Shown here one piece after another: positions 18,036-26,994 of a DNA stretch of 35,070 nt. The position numbers were made by a program, and so were the translations under genes. Source of the stretch: a virus; the IMG/VR virus record IMGVR_UViG_3300025120_000227, positions 1-35,070 of that record; one strand, 5' to 3'. The notes beneath the pieces are model-generated. The model was given only the letters and a program-made list of their open reading frames with translations. It had not been told where the DNA came from and did no database searches. Position 1 is the first letter of the stretch. Every line of letters begins with the position of its first letter.

Positions 18036-19535
18036 TTAAGCTCCTTTGAATAATACAAAGTTGTTTGCAGCTTGAGTTACTAAACATCTTTCAGATAAAA
18101 AGTTTACTCTCATTGTATCTAAATCAGTAGTGTAAGCACCACCAACAGATCCAGTGATCCATGCTTTGAATCTTCTATCTTCAGTTTCAGAAGCTCTATA
18201 CCTAACATGTAAGAAAGGTCTTCTAATATTTGATCCTAACATTTGATCATATACTGTAGAAGTTCCAGCTGGTATCATAACACCATCTATCTCTCTAGAC
18301 ATTCCTCTTGTAGTAGCATCGTTTAAGTATTTCCAGTCAGTCTTGTAGAAGTCATAAGAACCTCTTCTGAATCCTGAAAATCCAAAGTTTAATGCCATTT
18401 CTGATTCATTATCAAATAAACCGTAAGAAGCAGATTGAGTTGAAGCATAACCACCATTAGTAGCAGCTAACATATCATCAAAATCAAGAGCCGTAGACCT
18501 TGATAAGAATAACATATTTTCTTCAATTGCACCTTGCTTATCTAAGTTTTTAAGAATAGCATCAAAATCAGCAAGTGCACCAGATCCAGGAGCAGCAGCT
18601 CCAGCAAAACCTTGGTATACATTACCTCTTTGTTCGATAGCAGCAAATAATCCTTCAGAACCTTTAATGTTTTGAGCAGCTCCACCTGGGGTAAAACTAG
18701 CACCAAAAGCAGTAGCGGCTGTAGACATTAATTCTCCTTCTACCATTGCCATTTCCATATAATCTTCAAATCTTAATCTAGTTTCAGACTCAGCTTTTAA
18801 ATACCATAAGTATCCAGAAGTTCCGTCTTCAGTAGCGACTTCGATCCATCCAATTTGTGCAGAATCAGAACCACTTAATTCATAATTATCTTTAAGGATA
18901 ATTGGAGAATTATTAAAAGTAGTAACACCTGGCTCAATAGCGCCTTGCATTCCATTACTTCCTTTTGGAAATTCAGATCCGTATACAAATAGACTAGAAA
19001 CAGTACCAGCTCCAGTTATAGCAGCTTGATTAGCGGCATCATAACATTGAGCAGTTAAAGTAAATCCAGTTGCATTACTTCCAACAACTAGACATTTTAA
19101 ACTTACTAAACCAGTAACGTTGTCAGTTAATACAAGAGTATTACCAACTCTTACACCTGAAGATGCCTGCACTGGTGTAGTTACTCCTGGAGTAATTACT
19201 ATATCAAGAAGTGGAAAACCAGCTGCATTTGTAGTAATAGCTACGTTGTCATAAGCAATATGTAATCTATTTTGTTCTGTCCAAACTACTTGATCAGAAG
19301 TCATAGGCATTTCAGCTCCGACCATTCTCAAGAAACCGGACAAAGTCCTATTTCCGTATCTTTCTACTTCTTGCTCATAAAGCTCAGGTAGATATTGTTG
19401 TGCCCATTGCGAAAAATTCGCAACACCACCAGCAGCACCTGTATCTTGGAAATTAATATAGTTTCCTTGAACAGCTACTTGTGTTGGCATGGGTATAATT
19501 GATGCGGGAAAACTCCCACCGGGTATTAAACTCAT
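18036..19535 (-). CDS. Major capsid protein, 499 aa
   Basis: The length, the place after portal and scaffold genes and a terminator soon downstream fit the major head protein. The N-terminal region (YLPELYEQEVERYGNRTLSG, then FLRMVGAEMPMTSDQVVWTEQ) resembles the N-arm and E-loop region of HK97-fold coat proteins of Bacteroidota and marine podoviruses. The middle is Gly/Ala/Thr-rich. The C-terminal part includes FLHVRYRASETEDRRFKAWI and ends in FVLFKGA. No protease gene is evident next to it, and the separate scaffold gene upstream suggests assembly without an HK97-type fused delta domain. I am confident it is the coat protein from context, less so from sequence alone. Confidence 0.85.
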   Translation of the reverse strand: MSLIPGGSFPASIIPMPTQVAVQGNYINFQDTGAAGGVANFSQWAQQYLPELYEQEVERYGNRTLSGFLRMVGAEMPMTSDQVVWTEQNRLHIAYDNVAITTNAAGFPLLDIVITPGVTTPVQASSGVRVGNTLVLTDNVTGLVSLKCLVVGSNATGFTLTAQCYDAANQAAITGAGTVSSLFVYGSEFPKGSNGMQGAIEPGVTTFNNSPIILKDNYELSGSDSAQIGWIEVATEDGTSGYLWYLKAESETRLRFEDYMEMAMVEGELMSTAATAFGASFTPGGAAQNIKGSEGLFAAIEQRGNVYQGFAGAAAPGSGALADFDAILKNLDKQGAIEENMLFLSRSTALDFDDMLAATNGGYASTQSASYGLFDNESEMALNFGFSGFRRGSYDFYKTDWKYLNDATTRGMSREIDGVMIPAGTSTVYDQMLGSNIRRPFLHVRYRASETEDRRFKAWITGSVGGAYTTDLDTMRVNFLSERCLVTQAANNFVLFKGA

Positions 19536-19545
19536 CTTGTTTTTT

Positions 19546-20742
19546 TTATTTGTTTATGTTTTTTCTTTTGATTTTCAACTTAGTTTCATCAACAGTAGAT
19601 AGAGATCTAGCTTTCCAATTACCTGTAGTAGACTCACTAGTATTAACGGGTCTACTATCTGTAGTTATGTTCTTAGATTTTGCAATAATTTCTTTAGTAG
19701 CATCGGCTTTCCCTTGCTCATAAAAATGTTGTGCAATTCTATCTGAATTTTTAGCAGTGTATATAGCTTTATGATAACCTTGTAGATCACTAATAGAACC
19801 GTCTTTATCCATAAATTTATTAATAAACTTACCGACGTCTGTTTGACCTTCAATTATATCATTATTGTTTGATAATTTGTACTTAAACTTTTTTTCTCCT
19901 ACGTCGAAATTGAAACCTTCAAACTCGTCTTGGAAATAGTTTCTAGTTTTATTAATAAACTCACTACGCTTATCTGCTATAGTTGATTGCTCTTTGTTGT
20001 ATCGTTGGAAAAAGTCCATAGCTTTCTTCTGCTCATTAGTAACAGATGGCCTCAACTTGATTTCATCATAGTATTTACCTTTCATTTGCTCCAAAAAGTT
20101 CTTGGCTTTTGCAACTTCTTCTTTATGCGCTAACTTTTGCTTACGCACAAATCTCTCTTCGTCCGCTTCTTCATCATAACTAAAATTATCTTCCATTATG
20201 AATCTAACTTCTTCATCATTAAGATGCGGTCTAGTTTTTTTATAGTATTCTTTAATAACGTCGTCGTCATTATACTCATGGTATGGTTTGTTTAAAGCTA
20301 CGTAATCTTCTACAGTTCCACCTGTCTCATCCATGAATGACACTAATTTTTCTATATTTTCTGGCAAAGGTTTACCTAAAACCTTTTCATCTCTTATAGC
20401 TTCTTTAGTTTCATTAACTAGTTTTTCAACAGACTTTTCTTTTATTACTTCTACTTCTTCTTCAACTACCTCTTTAATTTCTTCCTTCTTTTCAATAACC
20501 TCTTCTAAAGTGTTTTCAACTTTTACTTCTTCTTTTTTTACTTCTTCTTTTTTTTCTTCTACTTTAGAATCTGTACTAGGCACTGTAACTTTTGTAGGTG
20601 CTTTATCTGCTTCAATTTGTTTTTTCTCTGCGTTTAAATCAACTTTAGTTATGTTATCTATTTTACCTAAATTTTTAGCTTTACCTTGTGATTTTCTTTT
20701 TGAAACTTTAAAGGAGCCTTCTTGTTTTACTTCTTCTGACAT
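19546..20742 (-). CDS. Scaffold-type head assembly protein, 398 aa
   Basis: Residues ~50-125 are extremely rich in Glu, Lys and Val with coiled-coil character (EEKKEEVKKEEVKVE). The middle is charged and helical. The C-terminal ~35 residues are basic and Ser/Thr-rich (WKARSLSTVDETKLKIKRK). This composition and its position between portal and coat protein are the usual marks of a podovirus scaffold, which guides head assembly and then leaves. No protease domain is visible. Its leader is the repeated A/T pentamer block. The gene is 10 bases upstream of the capsid gene, so the two are probably co-transcribed. Confidence 0.75.
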   Translation of the reverse strand: MSEEVKQEGSFKVSKRKSQGKAKNLGKIDNITKVDLNAEKKQIEADKAPTKVTVPSTDSKVEEKKEEVKKEEVKVENTLEEVIEKKEEIKEVVEEEVEVIKEKSVEKLVNETKEAIRDEKVLGKPLPENIEKLVSFMDETGGTVEDYVALNKPYHEYNDDDVIKEYYKKTRPHLNDEEVRFIMEDNFSYDEEADEERFVRKQKLAHKEEVAKAKNFLEQMKGKYYDEIKLRPSVTNEQKKAMDFFQRYNKEQSTIADKRSEFINKTRNYFQDEFEGFNFDVGEKKFKYKLSNNNDIIEGQTDVGKFINKFMDKDGSISDLQGYHKAIYTAKNSDRIAQHFYEQGKADATKEIIAKSKNITTDSRPVNTSESTTGNWKARSLSTVDETKLKIKRKNINK

Positions 20743-20764
20743 AATATAATATAATATAATAATT
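20740..20764 (-). promoter_or_regulatory. A/T pentamer leader in front of the scaffold gene
   Basis: The 25 bases including the ATG are identical to 17556-17580. They consist of AATTATT plus ATATT repeats on the minus strand. The block lies in the 39-base gap after the portal gene, so it could start or enhance expression of scaffold and capsid, which are needed in high amounts. Confidence 0.55.
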
Positions 20765-20781
20765 AATAATATATACTATCT

Positions 20782-23193
20782 TTAAGATAATATACCTTCT
20801 AACGGATCTTGTAAATCCTCTATAGAACCTTGATCTTCAAAATCAATAGGATCTAATTCTCTTTGCTTTTGATTAGCTATCATACTCTGTTGAGTACCTA
20901 CTATTCTAGTTCTTTTATCTTTTCTTTCTTCTATTTCTTTTTCTCTGCTTGCAACAGTATTAACTTTTTGTTGACCTAGTTGCATATTGTAATTAAACTC
21001 TAGCTCCATTAAGTCTTTTTTAACTTGTGCCTCAACTCTTATTCTTTCTATTTCGTAGCCAGATTTAGCTTGTTCAACTTTTAATTGAGTGTCAGCTATA
21101 GCTTGTTTCTTTTGAACTTCTGCCATTGCTGATGCTTCACTAGCGGCTGCGTTAGCAGCTCCTTGAGCTTCTATATTTTCTAAGTTAGCCTTCTGCGCGG
21201 CCTCTGCAGCTTTTTTACGTTTAAGCTTAATTGTTTGATTAGCTAATTTTAAATTGTTTATTTGTCTAATATCTATTGCATCTTCCAGGTTTATACTTCC
21301 ACTAGATAATGCCTGCTGTATATTAGCTTCTAATTGTTCTTTTTCAACGTCATCAGGAACTATGCTAAAATAAATACCAAAGTCAGCTAAATGAATATTT
21401 TTCATATCACTTAATTGACCTACGTTCCAAGTTGATATACTATTTTTTAATGCTTCATTCGTTAAAGCAAACTCAATAGAGTCAGAAGTTCTTAACACTA
21501 TATTTTCACAAGTCTTTTCAGTTATATATAACATAGCTTGTAATATATGCTTTGTTGCTGTATTAGAACTTGCTGCAGCTAGTTTTTGTAAACCTACTAA
21601 AGATCTAGAATCTGGCTGACTACCATCTCTAGCTTCGTTAAGACCTGTTACGTCTCTAATCATCTGCAAGTAATACTGGTATGTAGATATTAAAGATTGT
21701 ATTTTACTACCTCCATCATTTGTACTTAGTTCTTGTATAGGTATTCTACCACCATTCATTTCACCCTCTGTAGTCATTGATCTACCAAGTATACTACCTG
21801 TTTGAAAATACATGTTTAAAGCTTCCTTAGCGTTATAGTTAGTACCATTACCCAAATCTACCTCTGCTAAACCATCCACATCTAAGTAAACACCATCTGG
21901 TATTATTTTAGATATTACTTGTTGTATCTTTAAGTGTGTTAATTGAATCATATCTGCAAAACCCATCATTCTGCTTACTAAAGATTCTACTCTACCTTGG
22001 TAAATCTTTGGAGCACATAGATTATAATTCATATTAACTTTAACTAAATTAGATTTAGGCCTAGTCATATTCTCAGACATCTTCCACTCAAGCATCATAT
22101 CATACCCTAAAACTTTAGCTCCAGTATATAACACTTCTATAGATCTACTAACTCTATCAAAATTATCATTAGCTTCTGGATTAAATGTATCAGGTTTTTC
22201 TAATGCTTTTTCTAATCCTGTAGATGTTTTTTTAATTTTAAACACTTGCTCACTATAAGTCTTGTATTCAAAATACAATATATAAATAGCATTACCATCT
22301 CTTCTGCCGTTCCAGTTATATAAAAAACTACTATTACCTTGGTATTGTTCTAGCCTTTCTAATTCTTCATTATTTAGATTAGGAAATTCTTTTTTAGCTT
22401 CAGCTAAAGATATTGCTTTAACCTCTCCAACATACCATAAGTCTTGGAAATTTGGGTCATCGCTATATGAATGAACAACTCTTGTTGGATCAACGTAATC
22501 AACTTTTACTCCTTCAGCTTTGTTCCAGCTTGTTTTAGTTATACCTAAACCTAAAACAACTAAATCTTCTAACACTCTTCTTTTTACTAGATTATATTTA
22601 TTATAAGCTAGTGTGTTGCTTATAACTTCTTCACAAGATATCTCTGCAGCTTGCTTGTAGCTTAGTTGCATATGCATATCTAATTCTTCTTGATTTTCAG
22701 GTAACTGTTCTGGATCAGCTGTGTTAAATAAGTTTATACCTACAGCAGTATCTAACTCTTGAAGAAACTCTTTTGTCTCCATGTCTGCCAATATATCTTG
22801 AGCATATTGGGATCTTTGTCTTCTTGACTCTGGATCTTGAGCAGAGGCTTTTACATCGTAAACCTTGTCATCCATACCATTTACAACTATATCTACAAAT
22901 TTAGGTATAATAGGCACTGGCTTCCAGTCTAAATTTAAATAAGATAAATCACCGTTAATAGCCATTTCATCTTTATATTTTTGAACTGGTTGTTCGGCTC
23001 TTGAATAAAGCCTACGCATCCTAAAGTTATTGTACTGTGTATTAAATCTATTCTCAACACCAGATCTAGTACCACTAAACCAATCACCCTCAATAGCTTG
23101 ACCAACTTGTTCTCCGTATTCTATACTTTTTTTTATTTCATCAGATACTACCTGATCAGGGAAAGAGCTATATGTATTTGAAATTTTTTTCAT
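20782..23193 (-). CDS. Portal protein, 803 aa
   Basis: The portal forms the dodecameric DNA channel at one head vertex. The N-terminal region (SGTRSGVENRFNTQYNNFRM) and the block WKPVPIIPKFVDIVVNGMDD near residues 90-110 resemble portal proteins of crAss-like and marine Bacteroidota podoviruses. It is followed by VVLGLGITKTSWN and VDPTRVVHSYSDDP, typical of the portal core. Residues ~640-770 form a long Ala/Gln/Lys/Glu helix, probably a barrel or crown extension. The length is at the upper end for portals. It lies 3 bases downstream of the large terminase, the usual order. Confidence is high from context and the core block together. Confidence 0.85.
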   Translation of the reverse strand: MKKISNTYSSFPDQVVSDEIKKSIEYGEQVGQAIEGDWFSGTRSGVENRFNTQYNNFRMRRLYSRAEQPVQKYKDEMAINGDLSYLNLDWKPVPIIPKFVDIVVNGMDDKVYDVKASAQDPESRRQRSQYAQDILADMETKEFLQELDTAVGINLFNTADPEQLPENQEELDMHMQLSYKQAAEISCEEVISNTLAYNKYNLVKRRVLEDLVVLGLGITKTSWNKAEGVKVDYVDPTRVVHSYSDDPNFQDLWYVGEVKAISLAEAKKEFPNLNNEELERLEQYQGNSSFLYNWNGRRDGNAIYILYFEYKTYSEQVFKIKKTSTGLEKALEKPDTFNPEANDNFDRVSRSIEVLYTGAKVLGYDMMLEWKMSENMTRPKSNLVKVNMNYNLCAPKIYQGRVESLVSRMMGFADMIQLTHLKIQQVISKIIPDGVYLDVDGLAEVDLGNGTNYNAKEALNMYFQTGSILGRSMTTEGEMNGGRIPIQELSTNDGGSKIQSLISTYQYYLQMIRDVTGLNEARDGSQPDSRSLVGLQKLAAASSNTATKHILQAMLYITEKTCENIVLRTSDSIEFALTNEALKNSISTWNVGQLSDMKNIHLADFGIYFSIVPDDVEKEQLEANIQQALSSGSINLEDAIDIRQINNLKLANQTIKLKRKKAAEAAQKANLENIEAQGAANAAASEASAMAEVQKKQAIADTQLKVEQAKSGYEIERIRVEAQVKKDLMELEFNYNMQLGQQKVNTVASREKEIEERKDKRTRIVGTQQSMIANQKQRELDPIDFEDQGSIEDLQDPLEGILS

Positions 23194-23196
23194 GCA

Positions 23197-25419
23197 CTAT
23201 ATTATTTGTGAAGTAGATCCTTCATTGTTATATCTACGTATGTCTAAACTAATTTTATCTATAATTTTATCAGCTACAGGTCTATATTTGTTTTTATTAC
23301 AAGCCATTATAGCTAAACCAGAACTAATAGAAGCATCATGTTTTGTTCTATTATTTATGTTGAATTTAGCCCAGTCATCTAAAGTTTTTTGAAAATACAT
23401 ATTACCGTAATCATCATTTAGTCTTCCTACATGATTTTCTATATAATATTCTATTGCAGCCGCGTGAGCTTGCTTAATATCTTCACTAGAGTTAGGTATT
23501 CCTCCAATTTCTTTTTCAGTTACCGACAACTTGTTATATAATTTATCAGGTCTGTTTATACTAAAACCTCTATAACCTCTACGTTTAAAATAATAAAGTA
23601 ATCTAGGTTTATTGTTTTCAGCAAGTATTGGCATTCCATAAAACACACAAGCCATGAGCACATCTTCAAAAAATATTTCAGCTGTATCAGGTCTCGCTAT
23701 GTATTCTAAAAAAAACTGATTAGATGGAGCATCTTCCATACTAAACTTTGTTAACCCATGTAATGCACCTTTAGAACCTTTTCCATCAACTGTTCCTGAT
23801 ATATCATAACTATCACATCCAAAAGCGCCTATGTGTTCATTGCCTGGGTATTTAGTTCCATTCTTTATAATCACTTGATTTTGCAAATTATTAGGTGGAA
23901 CCCAAGATAATGAAAATCTTCCATTTTGACTTGGCATAAAAGTTACTTGAGTATCTTTAATACCGTGTAACCAAGAAAAGTTGCCAGTACTAACAGAGTG
24001 TCTATTAACTAGATCTTCATTGTAATCTATTTGCTCGTATATTCTTGTTAAATTAAATAAGCTATCTTTTGTTTCGTCTCTAAAAGCGTGTTTTGTAGTT
24101 CTTGGAAACTGTCTGTAATATTCATTTAAAGCGTCTTGATCTCCTCTTAATCCTTCAACTTCGTTTTCCCAATGCTCGATGACTCCAACTGTAATCGTAG
24201 AACCATCAATTCCGACAACTGGATCTGCTGGCGCAGTGAATATAGGTGATCCGTAAGAATCCATGAATCCTTCGTAGTTCCATTCCATAGGGATGAATAA
24301 AGAATAGAGTCCAGAAGCTGTTTGTCCATTTTTATTTCTTTTTTCAACGTTTGAATTTCCGTATAGTTTTTTAAAGTTTTCTCCACCTTTGTTTAAAGCA
24401 TTTGAGGTACTACCCATCATACATTTTCCTATAACTCTACTCCCTAGTCTTAATGTAGTTTTTGTAACCCTCCAGTTATTTAATATATTATCAGGTCTTT
24501 CCCATTTACCACTTTCATCGTGAGCTAATATTTTTAACTTTTCACCATCGTAAGAGTTGTCACCTGTATTTTTCCAGTCAATAGTTGTATCAAGCCCGTC
24601 AAGTTCTTTTAGTTGCTCATTACTCTCAAGCTTTCTTCTAGTAAGTTTTGAAGCCGGAACCCTATACGCCAGTTCTGTCTTAGGACGATCCATACCGTCT
24701 TGGATCGGCTTGAAGAAAAACGGATAGTTAACGGATATTGGCACGACTTTATCTGTAAACATTTTTTTAGCATCTGATCCAGATTTAGATAATATACCGA
24801 ATCTGGAGTCACTGGATATCGTCGCTTGATTAACAAGCTCTGCTGACGACATAAATGAAAATCCAGACCTTCTGTTTTTAAGGTAGCACATCCCGTAACA
24901 TCTGTGATCTGCCTTACATGCTTCCCAAAATATAAAGAATAGTCTATTTGCTTGTCTGTAGTCTGGTGCTCCAATGTCAATCTTTGACCATTGCAAATAC
25001 ATGTAATGTGAACCAGTAATATAAACAGGCAGGCCTTCGCTATAAAACCAAAAACCTTGTTCTCTTCTTTTGAATTCATCGTCGATATAATCATACCATT
25101 TTTCTTTAAAATCTGATGGGTATTCCTCCCAGTCAAACCTACTTTTAATTCTTTTTAGTTCTTTTGGATACTCTTGTTTTTCCCAATACTGTTCCGCTTT
25201 AATTTTGCTTCGTTTAAACGGTTCATGTTCTGCTGGTAAAGCAATCCTGAGATTCTGTATTTCAATAATTTGTCCAATTTGCCCAGTTTTACTTATTACT
25301 ATAAAATCATATTCAACATTGTATCCATAATCCCATTTTTTAAAACGATTTTGTTTTTTTAATATCTTAGGATTTACAACATCTTTTATTTCTTTCCAGA
25401 GTGTTTGGCTGTAGCTCAT
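23197..25419 (-). CDS. terL: Terminase large subunit, 740 aa
   Basis: This is the packaging motor ATPase/nuclease. The Walker-A-like segment is at residues 181-188 (KNRRSGFS), without the canonical GK[ST], as in several phage terminases. The Walker B segment ILAHDE is at 297-302, with the acidic pair D301/E302. A probable coupling motif, GKCMMGSTSN, is at 331-340. The nuclease domain is likely after residue ~525: GAFGCDSYDISG carries D536 and D539, FFEDVLMA carries E585 and D586, and a late KHDASISSGLA supplies another Asp. Its start overlaps the stop of the small gene upstream by ATGA, the common small/large terminase arrangement. A purine-rich GAGGGGAG just before the ATG could act as a ribosome site. 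Confidence 0.92.
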   Translation of the reverse strand: MSYSQTLWKEIKDVVNPKILKKQNRFKKWDYGYNVEYDFIVISKTGQIGQIIEIQNLRIALPAEHEPFKRSKIKAEQYWEKQEYPKELKRIKSRFDWEEYPSDFKEKWYDYIDDEFKRREQGFWFYSEGLPVYITGSHYMYLQWSKIDIGAPDYRQANRLFFIFWEACKADHRCYGMCYLKNRRSGFSFMSSAELVNQATISSDSRFGILSKSGSDAKKMFTDKVVPISVNYPFFFKPIQDGMDRPKTELAYRVPASKLTRRKLESNEQLKELDGLDTTIDWKNTGDNSYDGEKLKILAHDESGKWERPDNILNNWRVTKTTLRLGSRVIGKCMMGSTSNALNKGGENFKKLYGNSNVEKRNKNGQTASGLYSLFIPMEWNYEGFMDSYGSPIFTAPADPVVGIDGSTITVGVIEHWENEVEGLRGDQDALNEYYRQFPRTTKHAFRDETKDSLFNLTRIYEQIDYNEDLVNRHSVSTGNFSWLHGIKDTQVTFMPSQNGRFSLSWVPPNNLQNQVIIKNGTKYPGNEHIGAFGCDSYDISGTVDGKGSKGALHGLTKFSMEDAPSNQFFLEYIARPDTAEIFFEDVLMACVFYGMPILAENNKPRLLYYFKRRGYRGFSINRPDKLYNKLSVTEKEIGGIPNSSEDIKQAHAAAIEYYIENHVGRLNDDYGNMYFQKTLDDWAKFNINNRTKHDASISSGLAIMACNKNKYRPVADKIIDKISLDIRRYNNEGSTSQII

Positions 25420-25691
25420 TTGCTTCTCCCCTCTGCAAAACCTTTAAAAGCTTTTTTTACTTTAACCTCTTTAGTTTTTTCATTTAAAATATCTTCTTCT
25501 AACTGTATACGAGTTAAAATCTCAAAGGCATCCATTATAGCTAATTTTTTTGTTGCAGCAGCATTTTTTAATCTGTCAGCGCTTACATCGTCGTCTGAGT
25601 CTACAATCTTTTCTTTTGCTACTTTAATTAGTTCTTCAATGGCTTTGTGCCCAGCTTGGATTATTTTCTTTTTCGTTTCCTTCGTATTCAT
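25416..25691 (-). CDS. Probable terminase small subunit, 91 aa
   Basis: This is a short helical charged protein with the block SADRLKNAAATKKLAIMDAF near residues 38-57, and no Cys or membrane segment. It overlaps the large terminase start by four bases (ATGA), the place where small terminases normally lie. It begins inside the 3' end of the upstream gene, with a 56-base overlap. The next Met lies deep in the protein, so this start is preferred. No DNA-binding helix-turn-helix is evident by eye, so the assignment rests on size, helical character and context. Confidence 0.55.
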   Translation of the reverse strand: MNTKETKKKIIQAGHKAIEELIKVAKEKIVDSDDDVSADRLKNAAATKKLAIMDAFEILTRIQLEEDILNEKTKEVKVKKAFKGFAEGRSK

Positions 25692-26229
25692 TTACTAAAG
25701 CTATATCATTTGATTTCATACAATAAAGTCGTTCACCTTCTATTATAAACTCAAATTCAGAGTTTGGGGTAAACGTAATAAGATCTCCAGGGCTTATTCC
25801 TAGAGTCTTTAATTTGTTATTAGTATATTTAACTACACCAATATTTGGTTGCTCTTTTCTGTTCTTTAAATAGTCTTTATTTAAAATAGGTTTAATAAAA
25901 CAATAATCTAAATGAGATTTATTATTGTACATATATATTTGATCAGGGCTAACAAAATACATATCTTCTTTAAAAAAGCTACTGCTATTTCTTTGGTTTT
26001 GCTTTTGATCATACCACCTTCTAAAAACATTATGATGTATATAAACTTCATCTCCTACATTTATGAGAGTTGAGAAAGCAGCTGGTATCGCGCAAACAAC
26101 TGCCTTCTTACTCACAAACACGTGGTTTTCTATACTGGTATTTATAATAAGAGAATCATCTCCTATTTTTTTTATATTGTCATACCTTTCATTAAAAGGT
26201 TTAACAATAAAATTATATAAGCTATTCAC
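25636..26229 (-). CDS. Tandem GroES-fold-like protein, 197 aa
   Basis: Two successive halves follow the GroES pattern. Copy 1 (residues ~5-102) has YNFIVKPFNERYDN, VINVGDEVYIHHNV-type strand, and PDQIYMY at the end. Copy 2 (~109-180) has YCFIKPILNKDYL, GVVKYTNN, LGISPGDLITFTPNSEFEF and SNDIALV. The same order of blocks is seen in the phage GroES of this window (YIVIDPLKEV, AKVVEPG, KKGDDIYYD, FDVVVIV). The mobile loop GG[IL]xL of GroES is missing, so binding to GroEL is doubtful. The start is GTG at 26229, directly after the upstream TAA. It sits just ahead of the terminase genes. The function is unknown; a structural or assembly factor built on the GroES fold is the best guess. Confidence 0.55.
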   Translation of the reverse strand: MNSLYNFIVKPFNERYDNIKKIGDDSLIINTSIENHVFVSKKAVVCAIPAAFSTLINVGDEVYIHHNVFRRWYDQKQNQRNSSSFFKEDMYFVSPDQIYMYNNKSHLDYCFIKPILNKDYLKNRKEQPNIGVVKYTNNKLKTLGISPGDLITFTPNSEFEFIIEGERLYCMKSNDIALVNEYEGNEKENNPSWAQSH

Positions 26230-26454
26230 TTAATATTTTAAATCATATTCAATAGAAACAGACATATTATGATTAAATTTTTTCCAAGGTAGTATTTCAT
26301 TATTTTTAGTTATAAAAATATTGTAAGACTGATCCTTCTCTTCGTAAATTATATTATCAATAATATGACCACCATATACCTCTTGACCTAGAGAGTAATG
26401 CATGGCTTCGTTTTTATAGTCTGACCCTATGCTAATCTTTCTTATTTTGGACAT
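26230..26454 (-). CDS. Small conserved-looking protein, 74 aa
   Basis: I do not recognise a named family. It is a compact, probably beta-rich protein: MSKIRKISIGSDYKNEAMHY at the N-terminus, an acidic middle, and ILPWKKFNHNMSVSIEYD near the end. There is no Cys, membrane segment or catalytic motif. It is packed between a coiled-coil gene (23-base overlap at its start) and the tandem GroES-like gene, whose GTG start follows its stop with no gap. Tight coupling suggests shared late expression and perhaps a shared assembly function. Confidence 0.6.
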   Translation of the reverse strand: MSKIRKISIGSDYKNEAMHYSLGQEVYGGHIIDNIIYEEKDQSYNIFITKNNEILPWKKFNHNMSVSIEYDLKY

Positions 26455-26695
26455 TTTCTTTTATTCTTTCCCATGAACCATCTTCAAGACTTATAGTTAT
26501 ACTGCCATATTTTTTCTCTAATACATTTTTGTATTCTCCTATATCTTCATTTAAAGCAGCTATCTCATGAAGTAATGCATGCTTTCTAGTTTCGATAGCA
26601 CCTATTTCTTGTACTATAGTATTTGATTTTTGTTGCTGTTGTTTAACAGAAGTAAATTCTTCTTCTGTTAAATTACCTTTTTTATTTTTATTCAT
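26432..26695 (-). CDS. Small coiled-coil protein, 87 aa
   Basis: Residues ~10-60 form a helical, Gln/Glu/Lys-rich stretch with heptad character (VQEIGAIETRKHALLHEI). They are followed by a short strand-like end (YGSITISLEDGSW). No known family is recognised. The gene overlaps the next gene by 23 bases and lies in a run of small genes between the holin-like gene and the terminase. The ATG at 26695 has an A/T leader (TTAAATTAAATG). It may be a small structural or assembly cofactor; nothing more can be said. Confidence 0.6.
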   Translation of the reverse strand: MNKNKKGNLTEEEFTSVKQQQQKSNTIVQEIGAIETRKHALLHEIAALNEDIGEYKNVLEKKYGSITISLEDGSWERIKENVQNKKD

Positions 26696-26716
26696 TTAAT
26701 TTAATTGTTTTTGTTT

Positions 26717-26992
26717 TTAGTATATAGCTACACAGTCAACCCCTACAAGTAATTTGGTAGCTAGCATAGGTGTTTTATCTCCTACTACTGTTCCTGGCTG
26801 CACGCTTTTAAACACAACTGTATTACCACCCTCAGTTACTATTGTAACGTCTTGTTTTTCTTCACTGCCATTGTATATCACAACACCTCTGTCTGATGTA
26901 TTTGCTATTGCACCTGTTCCAGCCGTTAAAGCTTTTGCATCATGACCAAATACTCTTGGTTCAGCCATTGTATTTCCTTGTAAACCGTTCAT
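26717..26992 (-). CDS. Small beta-rich protein, 91 aa
   Basis: The protein is Val/Thr/Gly-rich with alternating hydrophobic residues (VTIVTEGGNTVVFKSVQPG), giving a beta-sandwich look. There is no membrane segment. It starts two bases after the stop of the holin-like gene. A second Met at residue 9 (MAEPRVFGHDAKALT) is an alternative start at 26968. Size and composition resemble small capsid decoration or particle surface proteins, but it lies apart from the head genes, so no function is assigned. Confidence 0.6.
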   Translation of the reverse strand: MNGLQGNTMAEPRVFGHDAKALTAGTGAIANTSDRGVVIYNGSEEKQDVTIVTEGGNTVVFKSVQPGTVVGDKTPMLATKLLVGVDCVAIY

Positions 26993-26994
26993 TT

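Noticed and set aside
20333-20749. Plus-strand 138-residue Ser/Phe-rich open frame
   Set aside because: It is the complement of the Glu/Lys-rich scaffold gene; the Ser/Thr/Phe composition is what such antisense frames give, and no start context or neighbours support it.
24609-25136. Minus-strand 175-residue frame inside the terminase gene
   Set aside because: It is a +1-type shadow frame of terL, whose own frame has ATPase and nuclease motifs throughout this stretch.
23197-25419. TerL as inactive because it lacks GK[ST] in Walker A
   Set aside because: Walker B, the coupling motif and nuclease acids are present, and divergent Walker A segments occur in functional phage terminases.
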